DNA of 64,000 nucleotides from Azophilus sp965214305. Its GTDB lineage: Bacteria; Pseudomonadota; Gammaproteobacteria; Pseudomonadales; Azotimanducaceae. The stretch covers positions 1,736,001 through 1,800,000 of the forward strand of contig OZ243949.1 of NCBI GenBank assembly GCA_965214305.1. Direction: 5' to 3'. Positions 16,935 to 23,801 of the stretch are shown piece by piece; positions within the stretch are counted from its first letter, which is position 1; each line of letters starts with the position of its first letter. The notes beneath the pieces are model-generated. The model made no database searches and was not told the origin of the DNA. It was given only the letters and a program-made list of their open reading frames with translations. A program made the translations under genes and the position numbers.

Positions 16935-17578
16935 TGCTTGATGCCTCCTGACCGCGCATTGTAGAACGCTTCGGGTTCTGTGCGCTCCATATATTGTTGA
17001 ACAGAGGCGACATTGCGTTCCTTGGCTTCAAATAGACTTTCAAGATGCTCGCGGGAGTTGACCAGACCCAGGGCGGCGATGCGCCCATCTTCGCCGATCA
17101 GCACGGCATAGGGCAATTTGCCGACGCCGTAGGCAACGCCCAACGTCTCGGATAGCACATAGGGGAATGCCCCCAGGTTCCGCTCCGCCACGAAGGTTGC
17201 ATGGGTGGCGGTGGTGCCGCCGTCGCTGGCCAGAACGATATCCACCCAAGCTTCCGACTTCGCGAGGGAGCGGAGTACCGGTAACAGGGTGCGGCTGATC
17301 GGACAATCCGGCGCAAGGAAAAATAGCAAGGTGCTGCGCATGGATTCGCCGGCGGCGGGCGTGCCCCCCAGCTGCAATGTATTACCGCGCAAATCCAGCG
17401 CTTCCACTTGGGGTGCGGCATCGCCGACCTTGAGTTGCTGATTCACCATCAATGCGCCGGCCGGGGCGACCCGATCAAAGAGCGACGCCACCTGGCGGGT
17501 CAGGGCGTAGACCAGGAGCCCGAGGGCGAGCACGGCGACCCAGAGCATGATGTTTGAGGCGATCAGCAGGTTGCTCAT
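16931..17578 (-). CDS. aauD: MauD/AauD-type thioredoxin-like accessory protein, CXXC altered
   Basis: 215 aa. The N-terminal membrane anchor is residues 5-27 (LIASNIMLWVAVLALGLLVY). A peroxiredoxin/TlpA-like fold follows: VGDAAPQVEALDLRG, FFLAPDCPISRTLLPVLRSL, then LPYAVLIGEDGRIAALGLVN. MauD is needed for correct disulfide formation in the six-disulfide light chain and for its stability. The expected CXXC is CPIS here, so the second cysteine is replaced by Ser (residues ~102-105). This would prevent a simple dithiol/disulfide cycle and suggests a carrier or isomerase role, or help from MauE or DsbA. The gene overlaps aauA by four bases. Confidence 0.9.
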   Translation of the reverse strand: MSNLLIASNIMLWVAVLALGLLVYALTRQVASLFDRVAPAGALMVNQQLKVGDAAPQVEALDLRGNTLQLGGTPAAGESMRSTLLFFLAPDCPISRTLLPVLRSLAKSEAWVDIVLASDGGTTATHATFVAERNLGAFPYVLSETLGVAYGVGKLPYAVLIGEDGRIAALGLVNSREHLESLFEAKERNVASVQQYMERTEPEAFYNARSGGIKQ

Positions 17579-17601
17579 GGAGGTTCTAGCCTGGTATCGC
17601 C

Positions 17602-17672
17602 CCAGGAGCCTCTGCCTGCGGAGGTCGCGGCTGCAAATCCGCGCTCATACGCCCCGCTGGCCGGTTGCGGTG
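17602..17672. repeat. CTAG-type repeat, half copy between aauE and aauD
   Basis: CAGGAGCCTCTGCCTGCGG, then GGCTGCAAATCCGCGCTCAT and CGCCCCGCTGGCCGGTT, match the end and inner part of the inverse-oriented repeat (compare 37317-37380). The other end is missing. It sits inside the operon in the only appreciable gap there (113 bp between aauE and aauD). Confidence 0.7.
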
Positions 17673-17691
17673 CTCGGCACTCTTCGCGAAC

Positions 17692-18255
17692 TCAGATGCG
17701 TACCGCTTGCCTATCCGCTTGCCTGGGGCCCGCATTGGCAAGCATCTGATTGCCGGCTGCGTAGGCGCACCAAAAGAAAAGGATGGGCGCGGCGGCGAAC
17801 AGATAAATGACGGGGGCGACGGGGGCGGGCTGGATGATCGCAACAATGCCGGCCAGCCCAAGCAGCAGCCCGTTGCGTAGCAGCAGCCACGCGGATAGCG
17901 GCGTGGCCGCTCCACCACAGCCGCAGTCGATGCCGGTTCTGCCGCGTACGAGATTGACGGCAATGGCGCCGGTGTAAAGAAAAAGCAGCACAGCGGCCGG
18001 CAGCGCGGCCAAGGGGGGCGGGATGATGTTGGCTGGCGCCAATATAAGTATGGCAGCCAAAAACTCCGCGCCGATGACCAGAGGCGCGATCAATGGGAGG
18101 AGCGGGCCCGGCAGCAGCCGGTAATCGGCCAAAATGCCGCGGAAGGCGAGCCGGTGGCGTATCTTGTGTACTGCGGCGAGCAAAAAGATCCCGGCAAGTA
18201 TCCAAGCCGCCACGGTAACAAGCAGCGCTTGGGTCATGGGCGCGGCCCCATCCAT
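17692..18255 (-). CDS. aauE: MauE/AauE membrane accessory protein
   Basis: 187 aa with four or five hydrophobic segments (TQALLVTVAAWILAGIFLL, LIAPLVIGAEFLAAILIL, LAALPAAVLLFLYTGAI, VIYLFAAAPILFFW). The MauE signature GIDCGCGG (two cysteines, residues ~109-116) lies between segments 3 and 4. MauE works with MauD in exporting, folding or disulfide-bonding the light chain. The ATG at 18255 follows the aauB stop by 33 bp; the Met at 18237 is an alternative start. The order B-E-D-A without F, G or J between the genes is the aau arrangement rather than the Paracoccus mauFBEDACJG arrangement. Confidence 0.9.
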   Translation of the reverse strand: MDGAAPMTQALLVTVAAWILAGIFLLAAVHKIRHRLAFRGILADYRLLPGPLLPLIAPLVIGAEFLAAILILAPANIIPPPLAALPAAVLLFLYTGAIAVNLVRGRTGIDCGCGGAATPLSAWLLLRNGLLLGLAGIVAIIQPAPVAPVIYLFAAAPILFFWCAYAAGNQMLANAGPRQADRQAVRI

Positions 18256-18288
18256 AAAACCCGCGAGCCTCGATTGCCGACCGAGCGA

Positions 18289-19470
18289 TTATTGCCGAAT
18301 GCCCCGATTCGCGAAAGCGGTCTCCGTCCGCACCGCCAGTGTCTTGATGAACTTCCCCGAGACGGCATCATAGGTCTCCAAGCCGAGTGCGCCGTTGGTC
18401 ACCAACAAAATCGGCTTTTCGGCATTGTTGACGGCGATGGAAATACCCCAATTCGGCAGGACATGGCGGGCCATCCGTTGTTTCGCCGCGGCATCAAAAA
18501 CCCAGATCTCGCCGCCGCCGTTCTTGTGGCTGCCCTCCTCGCCTTCGGGGTGCATCAGAATATAGAAACGGCCATCACGGTCCGCGGCCACCAGTTGCCA
18601 GCCGCCCGGACGCCAGCCGGCCGCACGCTCTTGCTCGGAAACCAGGGACCAAGCCTCACCCACCCGAGCGACATCGCCGCTTAGGTCAACGGGGAGCACA
18701 CGGCCCTTGAAAGTGGGGAAGTACGCAACGCCGTCGATGATGGCGGGCTTTTCAAACATCGGATCGTCCGCATCCATCACCACATCAGTGCGATGGCTGC
18801 TGGCCACCTGCCCCGCGTCATTCAGCACCGTGGTCAACAGGGCACCGTCGCCGCACAGGGAAGTGACGCCCGAGGCCCCGGTGGGAATGGCCAGGGAGCA
18901 ACCGGATATGGGATGCTCGGCCACAAATTCGCGTTTTTCGAGATCAACCACGCTGATTGATTGACCCGGGGCAAAGTTGTAAACCACCAGTAAGCGCTCA
19001 TCGGCAATCAGAGTCGTGCCGTATCGTTCGGGCATGGAGCTGAGCTTCTTGGGCGGGATAACGATTTCGTCCCGCACCGTCAAAGTTGCGGCATCGTAGA
19101 TGGTCACCACATCGGTACGGTCGCCACCGCGGCCACCCCGCGAGAAGAACGATTCGATCACATAGTGCTCGCCACGCGCCGGGCCCTGCTCGTAGTGGGC
19201 CATGAAATTGGCCGTGACCATGCCGCGAAACTGCCCGCCGATCGTTTCCGCATCCGGATCCACGAAGATCACCCGCCCTTCGCGCATGTGGAAGAAGGTG
19301 GCGTCATGAACCACCAGCCAATGGTCGGGATAGACCGCCGGCAGGGTGTCGATGCGCCCCAGCGGTTCCGGGCGGAAGTCCTGTGCCTGTATTGCCGGGG
19401 CACCAAGAGAGGCGGCGATAAGAGAGGCGCAGAGCCTCAGGATTCGCCGGGGTGATGATGTTGCAGTCAT
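18289..19470 (-). CDS. aauB: TTQ amine dehydrogenase heavy (alpha) chain, aromatic-amine type likely
   Basis: 393 aa. The signal peptide is residues 1-29 (LRLCASLIAASLGAPAIQAQ). The rest is a seven-bladed beta-propeller of the amine dehydrogenase heavy chain family: DPDAETIGGQFRGMVTANF, VVTIYDAATLTVRDEIVIPP, YPLIADERLLVVYNF-like blades and SKHRTD-type loops. Towards the C-terminus EEGSHKNGGGEIWVFDAA followed by KQRMARHVLP resembles the AauB segment around HKFPAAEIWVMD more than the MauB equivalent, favouring an aromatic/aralkylamine dehydrogenase. The start has a good Shine-Dalgarno (GAGGG 6 nt upstream). It is the first gene of the B-E-D-A-cytochrome operon and probably carries the promoter in the 546-bp upstream gap. 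The substrate remains to be measured. Confidence 0.9.
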   Translation of the reverse strand: MTATSSPRRILRLCASLIAASLGAPAIQAQDFRPEPLGRIDTLPAVYPDHWLVVHDATFFHMREGRVIFVDPDAETIGGQFRGMVTANFMAHYEQGPARGEHYVIESFFSRGGRGGDRTDVVTIYDAATLTVRDEIVIPPKKLSSMPERYGTTLIADERLLVVYNFAPGQSISVVDLEKREFVAEHPISGCSLAIPTGASGVTSLCGDGALLTTVLNDAGQVASSHRTDVVMDADDPMFEKPAIIDGVAYFPTFKGRVLPVDLSGDVARVGEAWSLVSEQERAAGWRPGGWQLVAADRDGRFYILMHPEGEEGSHKNGGGEIWVFDAAAKQRMARHVLPNWGISIAVNNAEKPILLVTNGALGLETYDAVSGKFIKTLAVRTETAFANRGIRQ

Positions 19471-19502
19471 GTTTTGCCCTCACGGAAGTACAGGTCTTTG
19501 AA

Positions 19503-19562
19503 ATTTGGGCACATGCTCAATCCGCGCGCCCGTCAATTCCGCGACCAGATTGCCATTGTACC
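19503..19562. repeat. Duplicated fragment of the sqdB 3' region
   Basis: About 50 bp starting GGGCACATGCTCAATCCGCG and including GCGCCCGTCAATTCC is nearly identical to 20249-20300 inside sqdB and codes for the same ELTGARIEHVP peptide. It lies just upstream of aauB and is not part of a gene. It is a scar of a local duplication or a former sqdB copy. Confidence 0.85.
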
Positions 19563-19570
19563 GGATAGGG

Positions 19571-19736
19571 CCAGGCGCCTCTGCCTGCGGAAGTCGCGAA
19601 AGCGAAAATTCGATGCCGCCGTCCCTTTGGGCGGGCGATTGAGGAGAATATCCAGCCCTATTTGACGAAATCGAACGTTCAAAGGGGCGAGCGGCAGCGG
19701 CTTTGCAGCCGTGCATTCCGCAGGCAGAGGCGCCTA
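19571..19736. repeat. CTAG-bounded ~160-bp repeat, full copy
   Basis: It starts CAGGCGCCTCTGCCTGCGGA and ends GCAGGCAGAGGCGCCTAG. The centre contains GGGCGGGCGATTGAGGAGAA and TTTGACGAAATCGAACGTTC. Its sequence is almost the same as the copy at 42820-42965 in inverse orientation, indicating recent spread. Confidence 0.9.
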
Positions 19737-20017
19737 GAGGCGCGTATGATGAAAAGATGGGGTTGCCCTTTTGCATCGGGGCACTCGCCAGGGGCTATTA
19801 GGAATAATTGGGACTAAGGGATGGTCACCGAAGATCCGGTTCCGACAAGCGGAAACGTCCGTCGTTTTGATGAGTTGCGGCAAACCTCTGGCGAAAGCCG
19901 TCGGCTTTTGAACCGACGGCGCTTGATGAGCGTTGATTGGGGCGTCCCACTGGCTCAAGTGCGTGGCTAATTGCGCCAGTGGCATCGGGGCAGTAGCAAG
20001 CCTCGTCAACTTTACCC
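19737..20017. other. Intergenic, no gene recognised
   Basis: Between the dispersed repeat and the sqdB stop. Open frames here (for example on the minus strand, 19734-20021) have no start context, no recognisable domain and low coding character. The AT-rich GGAATAATTGGGACTAAGGG segment could be part of a promoter for nothing visible. Probably decayed gene material. Confidence 0.4.
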
Positions 20018-21232
20018 TCATGCCTTACCCCTGCTGGGCTGCGCGGCACAATCCCCCGCCTCCGCAATATGCCGCGTCCAGTGCGAAACACAGGGAATGC
20101 GGCGACGGTCGCAGCGGTCGGCGTAGCGGCGGGCGATGTCGGTGACCTCGGTTAGCAGCCCCTGGCGCAACGTGGTGGGCTTAAGGCCGAGATTGAGCAA
20201 TCCGGTGTTGGCCGCCGCCAGGTCGTTTGCGTCCGCCTCCTTGCGCGGATTGGGCACATGCTCAATCCGCGCGCCCGTCAATTCCGAGACCAGATTCGCC
20301 AGTTCGATCAGGCGATGCACCTCGGTTAGCTGATTGAGGATGCGTACCCGCTCGCCCGGTGCCGGGGGATTCTCAATGGCCAGTTCAATGCAGCGCACCG
20401 TATCCTGTATGTGGATAAAGGCCCGCGTCTGGCCACCGCTGCCGTGTACGGTAAGTGGGTAGTCGATGGCGGCCTGCATGAGGAAGCGGTTGAGCACGGT
20501 GCCGTAATCGCCGTCGTAGTCGAAGCGGTTGATAAGGCGTTCGTCGAGCCGTGTTTCGCGGGTTTGAGTGCCCCAGACGATGCCTTGATGCAAGTCGGTG
20601 ATGCGCACCTCGTCGTTCTTGTTGTAAAAGGCGAAGAAAAGCTGATCCTGCGTCTTGGTCATATGGTAGATACTGCCGGGGTTGGCGGGGTAGAGAATTT
20701 CCTGCTCTACTTCGGCACCGTTGTCGGCGGTCATTTTCACCCTGAGATAGCCCTCGGGCAGTTTCACGCCGGTGGATGAGTAACCATAGACGCCCATGGT
20801 GCCCAGATGCACCAGGTGAATATCCAAACCGGACTCGACGATGGCCGCGAGCACGTTGTTGGTCGCATTCAGATTGTTGTTCACCGTATAACGCTTGTGC
20901 CAGGACGACTTCATCGAATAGGGGGCGGCGCGCTGCTCAGCAAAATGGACGATTCCCCGGGGTTTGTGTACATCGATCAGGCCAAGCAGGCGATCATAGT
21001 CGGTGGCAACGTCAAGGCGTTCGTAGGCAATCGCTTTACCCGTGATCTGCCGCCAGGCTTGGAGGCGCTCGGTGATGGTCTCGATGGGCGTCAGGCTTTG
21101 CACCTGTAGTTCGTTGTCGATATTGCGGCGCGAGAGGTTGTCCACAATCGTGATGTCGTGACCCCGCATGGAGAGGTGCAGCGCCGTCGGCCAGCCGCAA
21201 AACCCATCGCCACCCAATACGAATACTCTCAT
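20018..21232 (-). CDS. sqdB: UDP-sulfoquinovose synthase SqdB
   Basis: 404 aa, the family's length. An extended SDR (NAD-dependent epimerase type): N-terminal NAD motif VLGGDGFCGWPTALHLS, then IVDNLSRRNID, GTMGVYGYSS and the catalytic YHMTK (Tyr-X3-Lys) near residues 190-194. GIVHFAEQRAAPYSM and HGSGGQTRAFIHIQDTVRC are SqdB landmarks. The enzyme makes UDP-sulfoquinovose from UDP-glucose and sulfite, the head group of the sulfolipid SQDG. The downstream same-strand glycosyltransferase is the likely SQDG synthase, though here it lies upstream in transcription (121 bp). SQDG is best known from photosynthetic organisms and some alphaproteobacteria, so its presence here is notable. Confidence 0.95.
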   Translation of the reverse strand: MRVFVLGGDGFCGWPTALHLSMRGHDITIVDNLSRRNIDNELQVQSLTPIETITERLQAWRQITGKAIAYERLDVATDYDRLLGLIDVHKPRGIVHFAEQRAAPYSMKSSWHKRYTVNNNLNATNNVLAAIVESGLDIHLVHLGTMGVYGYSSTGVKLPEGYLRVKMTADNGAEVEQEILYPANPGSIYHMTKTQDQLFFAFYNKNDEVRITDLHQGIVWGTQTRETRLDERLINRFDYDGDYGTVLNRFLMQAAIDYPLTVHGSGGQTRAFIHIQDTVRCIELAIENPPAPGERVRILNQLTEVHRLIELANLVSELTGARIEHVPNPRKEADANDLAAANTGLLNLGLKPTTLRQGLLTEVTDIARRYADRCDRRRIPCVSHWTRHIAEAGDCAAQPSRGKA

Positions 21233-21353
21233 GGGCTATCCTCCCGCACACTTTGGCCCGCACAGCGGTTCAATTTGGACATGCCTTGTCGCCGAAACCC
21301 GAGGCGGACCGGGATGCCGGAGCATCACCCGTGCCCCGGGCAAACAATCCAAT

Positions 21354-22478
21354 TCAGCCTTCACGCATCAGCTCTGCGGCGGCATCGGGCAGCTTGACCG
21401 TGGCTGGCGCCAGATTGCGGAGGAATTGCCGGGCCGAGACCTGCCAAGTATGGCGTAACGCATGGGCACGGCAGACGGCGGGGTCGATTCGCAATGCCCC
21501 GTCGATGGCGGTGGCGAGGTCGTTGCTCAGCACGCCGGCGCCGCTCGTGCCAATCGCATCATTGGGGCCGGGCACGGGGAAGGCGGCCACGGGTATGCCG
21601 CAGGCGGCCGCCTCAAGCATCACCAAACCCAAGGTGTCCGTCGTCGAGGGGAAGACCAATACGTCCGCCGCGCAATAGTGGGCCACCAGCTCATCGCCGT
21701 GGCGGGCCCCCAGAAAGATGGCATCGGGATAACGCGCCTCAAGCGCGGCGCGTTGCGGCCCGTCGCCGACCAGCACCTTGGTGCCGGGGACCTCCAAGGC
21801 GAGAAAGGCATGCAGATTTTTTTCCACGGCCAGACGGCCGACATACATCAATAGGGGTGGGCGCAGTGCCGTTTTGCCGGCCGCCGACAGGTCCGCGGGC
21901 GCAACCGGCCGAAACAGTTCCGTATCCACACCGCGTGCCCACCGCACCAGGTTGCGGAATCCGTATTGGGCGAGCGTGGCGCGCAAGGTTTCCGTTGCAT
22001 ACATGGTGCGCGTGGCGGCGGCGTGGAAGCGCCGCAGCAGGGCGAAAGACCAGCTTTCCGGCAAACCGGCACGCAGCTTGAGGTAGAGCGGGAACATGGT
22101 GTGAAACGAGCTGGTAAAGGGCATGCCGCGGCCTTTTAGCCAACGGCGCGCGCACCAGCCCAGTGGGCCCTCGGTGGCAAGATGAACGGCATCGGGCGCA
22201 AATTGAGAAATCCGTTTTCCCACCCTGGTTGGCGTTGTTAGCGCCAGACGAATCTCCGGGTAAGTGGGACAGGGAAGGCTGCGGAAACCGGCCGGCCCAA
22301 TCACTTCCACCTCGTGGCCCATGCCGACCAGCTGGTCGCGCGTTGTCGACAGCGCCCGCACCACGCCGTTCAATTGCGGATACCACGCATCGCTGACAAT
22401 CAGTATTCGCAATGGGGCACTCCTCCGTCGTGCCTGCTTGGGCGGGGCTACCTTAAGGAAGCGGGGACGGAATGTCAT
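21354..22478 (-). CDS. GT4 glycosyltransferase, probable SQDG synthase (SqdX-like)
   Basis: 374 aa from the ATG at 22478. The longer frame upstream is only the translation of a dispersed repeat and is not coding. The GT-B fold of family GT4 is clear: N-terminal RILIVSDAWYPQLNGVVRAL, middle GVDTELFRPV and LMYVGRLAVEKNLHAFL, and the C-terminal donor motif PSTTDTLGLVMLEAAACG. GVVRAL plus FTSSFHTMFPLYLKLR match the SQDG synthase / mannosyltransferase branch. Next to sqdB the best role is transfer of sulfoquinovose from UDP-sulfoquinovose to diacylglycerol at the inner membrane. A different glycolipid mannosyltransferase is the alternative. The start codon is flush against the repeat end. Confidence 0.85.
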   Translation of the reverse strand: MTFRPRFLKVAPPKQARRRSAPLRILIVSDAWYPQLNGVVRALSTTRDQLVGMGHEVEVIGPAGFRSLPCPTYPEIRLALTTPTRVGKRISQFAPDAVHLATEGPLGWCARRWLKGRGMPFTSSFHTMFPLYLKLRAGLPESWSFALLRRFHAAATRTMYATETLRATLAQYGFRNLVRWARGVDTELFRPVAPADLSAAGKTALRPPLLMYVGRLAVEKNLHAFLALEVPGTKVLVGDGPQRAALEARYPDAIFLGARHGDELVAHYCAADVLVFPSTTDTLGLVMLEAAACGIPVAAFPVPGPNDAIGTSGAGVLSNDLATAIDGALRIDPAVCRAHALRHTWQVSARQFLRNLAPATVKLPDAAAELMREG

Positions 22479-22479
22479 C

Positions 22480-22640
22480 CCCAGGAGCCTCTGCCCGCGG
22501 AAGTCGCGAAAGCGAAAATCCGCCCTTAATACGTCCCGCCGGCCGGTCGATTGAGGCGAATATCGAGCCGTATGCAACGAAATCGAGCGGCTGATGGGGC
22601 GGATGAGAGCGGATTTGCAGCCGCGGACTCCGCAGCGGCG
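22480..22640. repeat. CTAG-type repeat copy, right end degraded
   Basis: It begins CCAGGAGCCTCTGCCCGCGG, continues through AAGTCGCGAAAGCGAAAATC and GGCCGGTCGATTGAGGCGAA, and ends GATTTGCAGCCGCGGACTCC without the final CTAG. A half-copy of the second palindromic family (AAATTGAAACTGGGCCACCA) follows directly at 22642. Confidence 0.85.
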
Positions 22641-22702
22641 GAAATTGAAACTGGGCCACCACCCTTGTGTACTGTGGGAATTCGTGATGATCGCGCCGTC
22701 GC

Positions 22703-22990
22703 TCAGCCTTCGATAAAAGCTTCATACTCCGCGGCAAAATCGGGGTGCCAGCGCGATAACGCCGGCCGATTTTTGATGATGTCGTCGGTGTTCCACTGCA
22801 TGCGCGGGTTGTCGAGTTCGCGTGACGTATCGCCATCCGGGCAAATGACGTAGAAATCCTCGCGCTCAAGCGATTCCAGCATGTAATCAACCACCTGCTC
22901 CGGTGTCCAGGCACCCGGCGGTTTTTGCGGAACGAACCTGGCAATCACGTTCGAGTAGGTGAAGCCCGCCAGCCCGCGGCTAACCATCCG
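22703..22990 (-). pseudogene. C-terminal remnant of a short-chain dehydrogenase/reductase
   Basis: About 90 codons ending at the stop 22703. GFTYSNVIARFVPQKPPGAW, TPEQVVDYMLESL, FYVICPDGDTSRELDNPR and NRPALSRWHPDF are the C-terminal hallmark of one SDR subfamily. The Rossmann domain with the Tyr-X3-Lys motif is absent. Upstream in frame the sequence changes to unrelated coding debris (GLEGLVEPLTPDTLAGAIDR), so the gene was truncated by rearrangement near 22990-23050. It cannot be an active enzyme. Confidence 0.7.
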
Positions 22991-23022
22991 TCCCACCAGG
23001 ATGCGATCAATCGCACCGGCAA

Positions 23023-23050
23023 GGGTATCCGGCGTCAGCGGTTCAACCAA
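23023..23050. repeat. 28-bp direct repeat, left copy
   Basis: GGGTATCCGGCGTCAGCGGT followed by TCAACCAA recurs at 25683-25710 with one mismatch (C to T). The two copies enclose a 2.6-kb segment with the DUF385 gene, the DUF4143 ATPase and a transposase tail. Confidence 0.8.
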
Positions 23051-23282
23051 CCCTTCCAGACCGTCGAATCGCCACGGCCCCGCCAGATTTGTTCCGGAGC
23101 TCTGCCTTTTGCGGCGGCGGCAATTGTACCGAGTCGATACCGGGGGTGTGGGGGAAGTTGTGGGTAACACCGGGATCAAGCACATGCGCGACCGGGCCTT
23201 GGGCGCGGATGGCGTGCTAAGATGGGGGTGCGTTCGGATGGCACCGACGGCATGGGATTTCGCCAAATGCAAGGAGGACGCC

Positions 23283-23732
23283 GTGAGGATTCCTGAGCCC
23301 CTGTTCAAGGTCATCAACCCCACCATCGGCGTGCTGCTGCGCTCGCCCGCGCATTTCCTGATGAGCGGCAGCCTGCTGCTGATCACCTTCACCGGAGTCC
23401 GGTCAGGGCGCTCCTACAGCACCCCGCTGCGCTACGTCCGCGACGGCGAGACCATCCGCTGCTTCACCAACAAGGAGGCCCGGTGGTGGCGCAATCTCCG
23501 GCAGGGCGCACAAGTCTGGCTCACCCTGCAAGGCGTCCGCGCTCCCTTCCAAGCATCGATCATCGTCGATGAGCCCGAACGAGTCCGTGAATTGCTGACC
23601 GCCTACCTGCGCCAACATCCCGGGGATGCGGCCTACCACGACGTGGCGACATCGAGGAACGGCGACCTGTCTGAACAGGATCTGGCCCGCGCCGTCAGCC
23701 AAGCCGTCGTCATGGAGGCCCGTCCCGCCTGA
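23283..23732 (+). CDS. DUF385/deazaflavin-dependent nitroreductase-family protein
   Basis: 149 aa from a GTG at 23283, which has AAGGAGG 8 nt upstream. ATGs further up lack such a site. The fold is the F420H2-dependent oxidoreductase / DUF385 split barrel: LITFTGVRSGRSYSTPLRYV, GETIRCFTNKEARWWRNL, GAQVWLTLQGVRAPFQAS. Members bind F420 or a flavin and reduce nitro or enone groups, or have unknown roles. Most proteobacteria lack F420, so the cofactor here is uncertain. The gene lies in the 28-bp-repeat-bounded island and 69 bp ahead of the DUF4143 ATPase. Confidence 0.8.
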   Translation: MRIPEPLFKVINPTIGVLLRSPAHFLMSGSLLLITFTGVRSGRSYSTPLRYVRDGETIRCFTNKEARWWRNLRQGAQVWLTLQGVRAPFQASIIVDEPERVRELLTAYLRQHPGDAAYHDVATSRNGDLSEQDLARAVSQAVVMEARPA

Positions 23733-23801
23733 ATTTCCGGCCGCACTCGAAAAATCCATATTCGGCTAATATGGAGCCAGCTACCAGATTGGCCGATTAC
23801 C

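Noticed and set aside
18289..19470. Heavy chain as methylamine dehydrogenase MauB
   Set aside because: Gene order B-E-D-A without F/G and the EGSHK...EIWVFD segment fit the aromatic-amine type better, though not proven.
22478..22577. N-terminal extension of the glycosyltransferase
   Set aside because: The extra residues are the translation of a dispersed repeat; the same peptide-like stretch appears near other copies.
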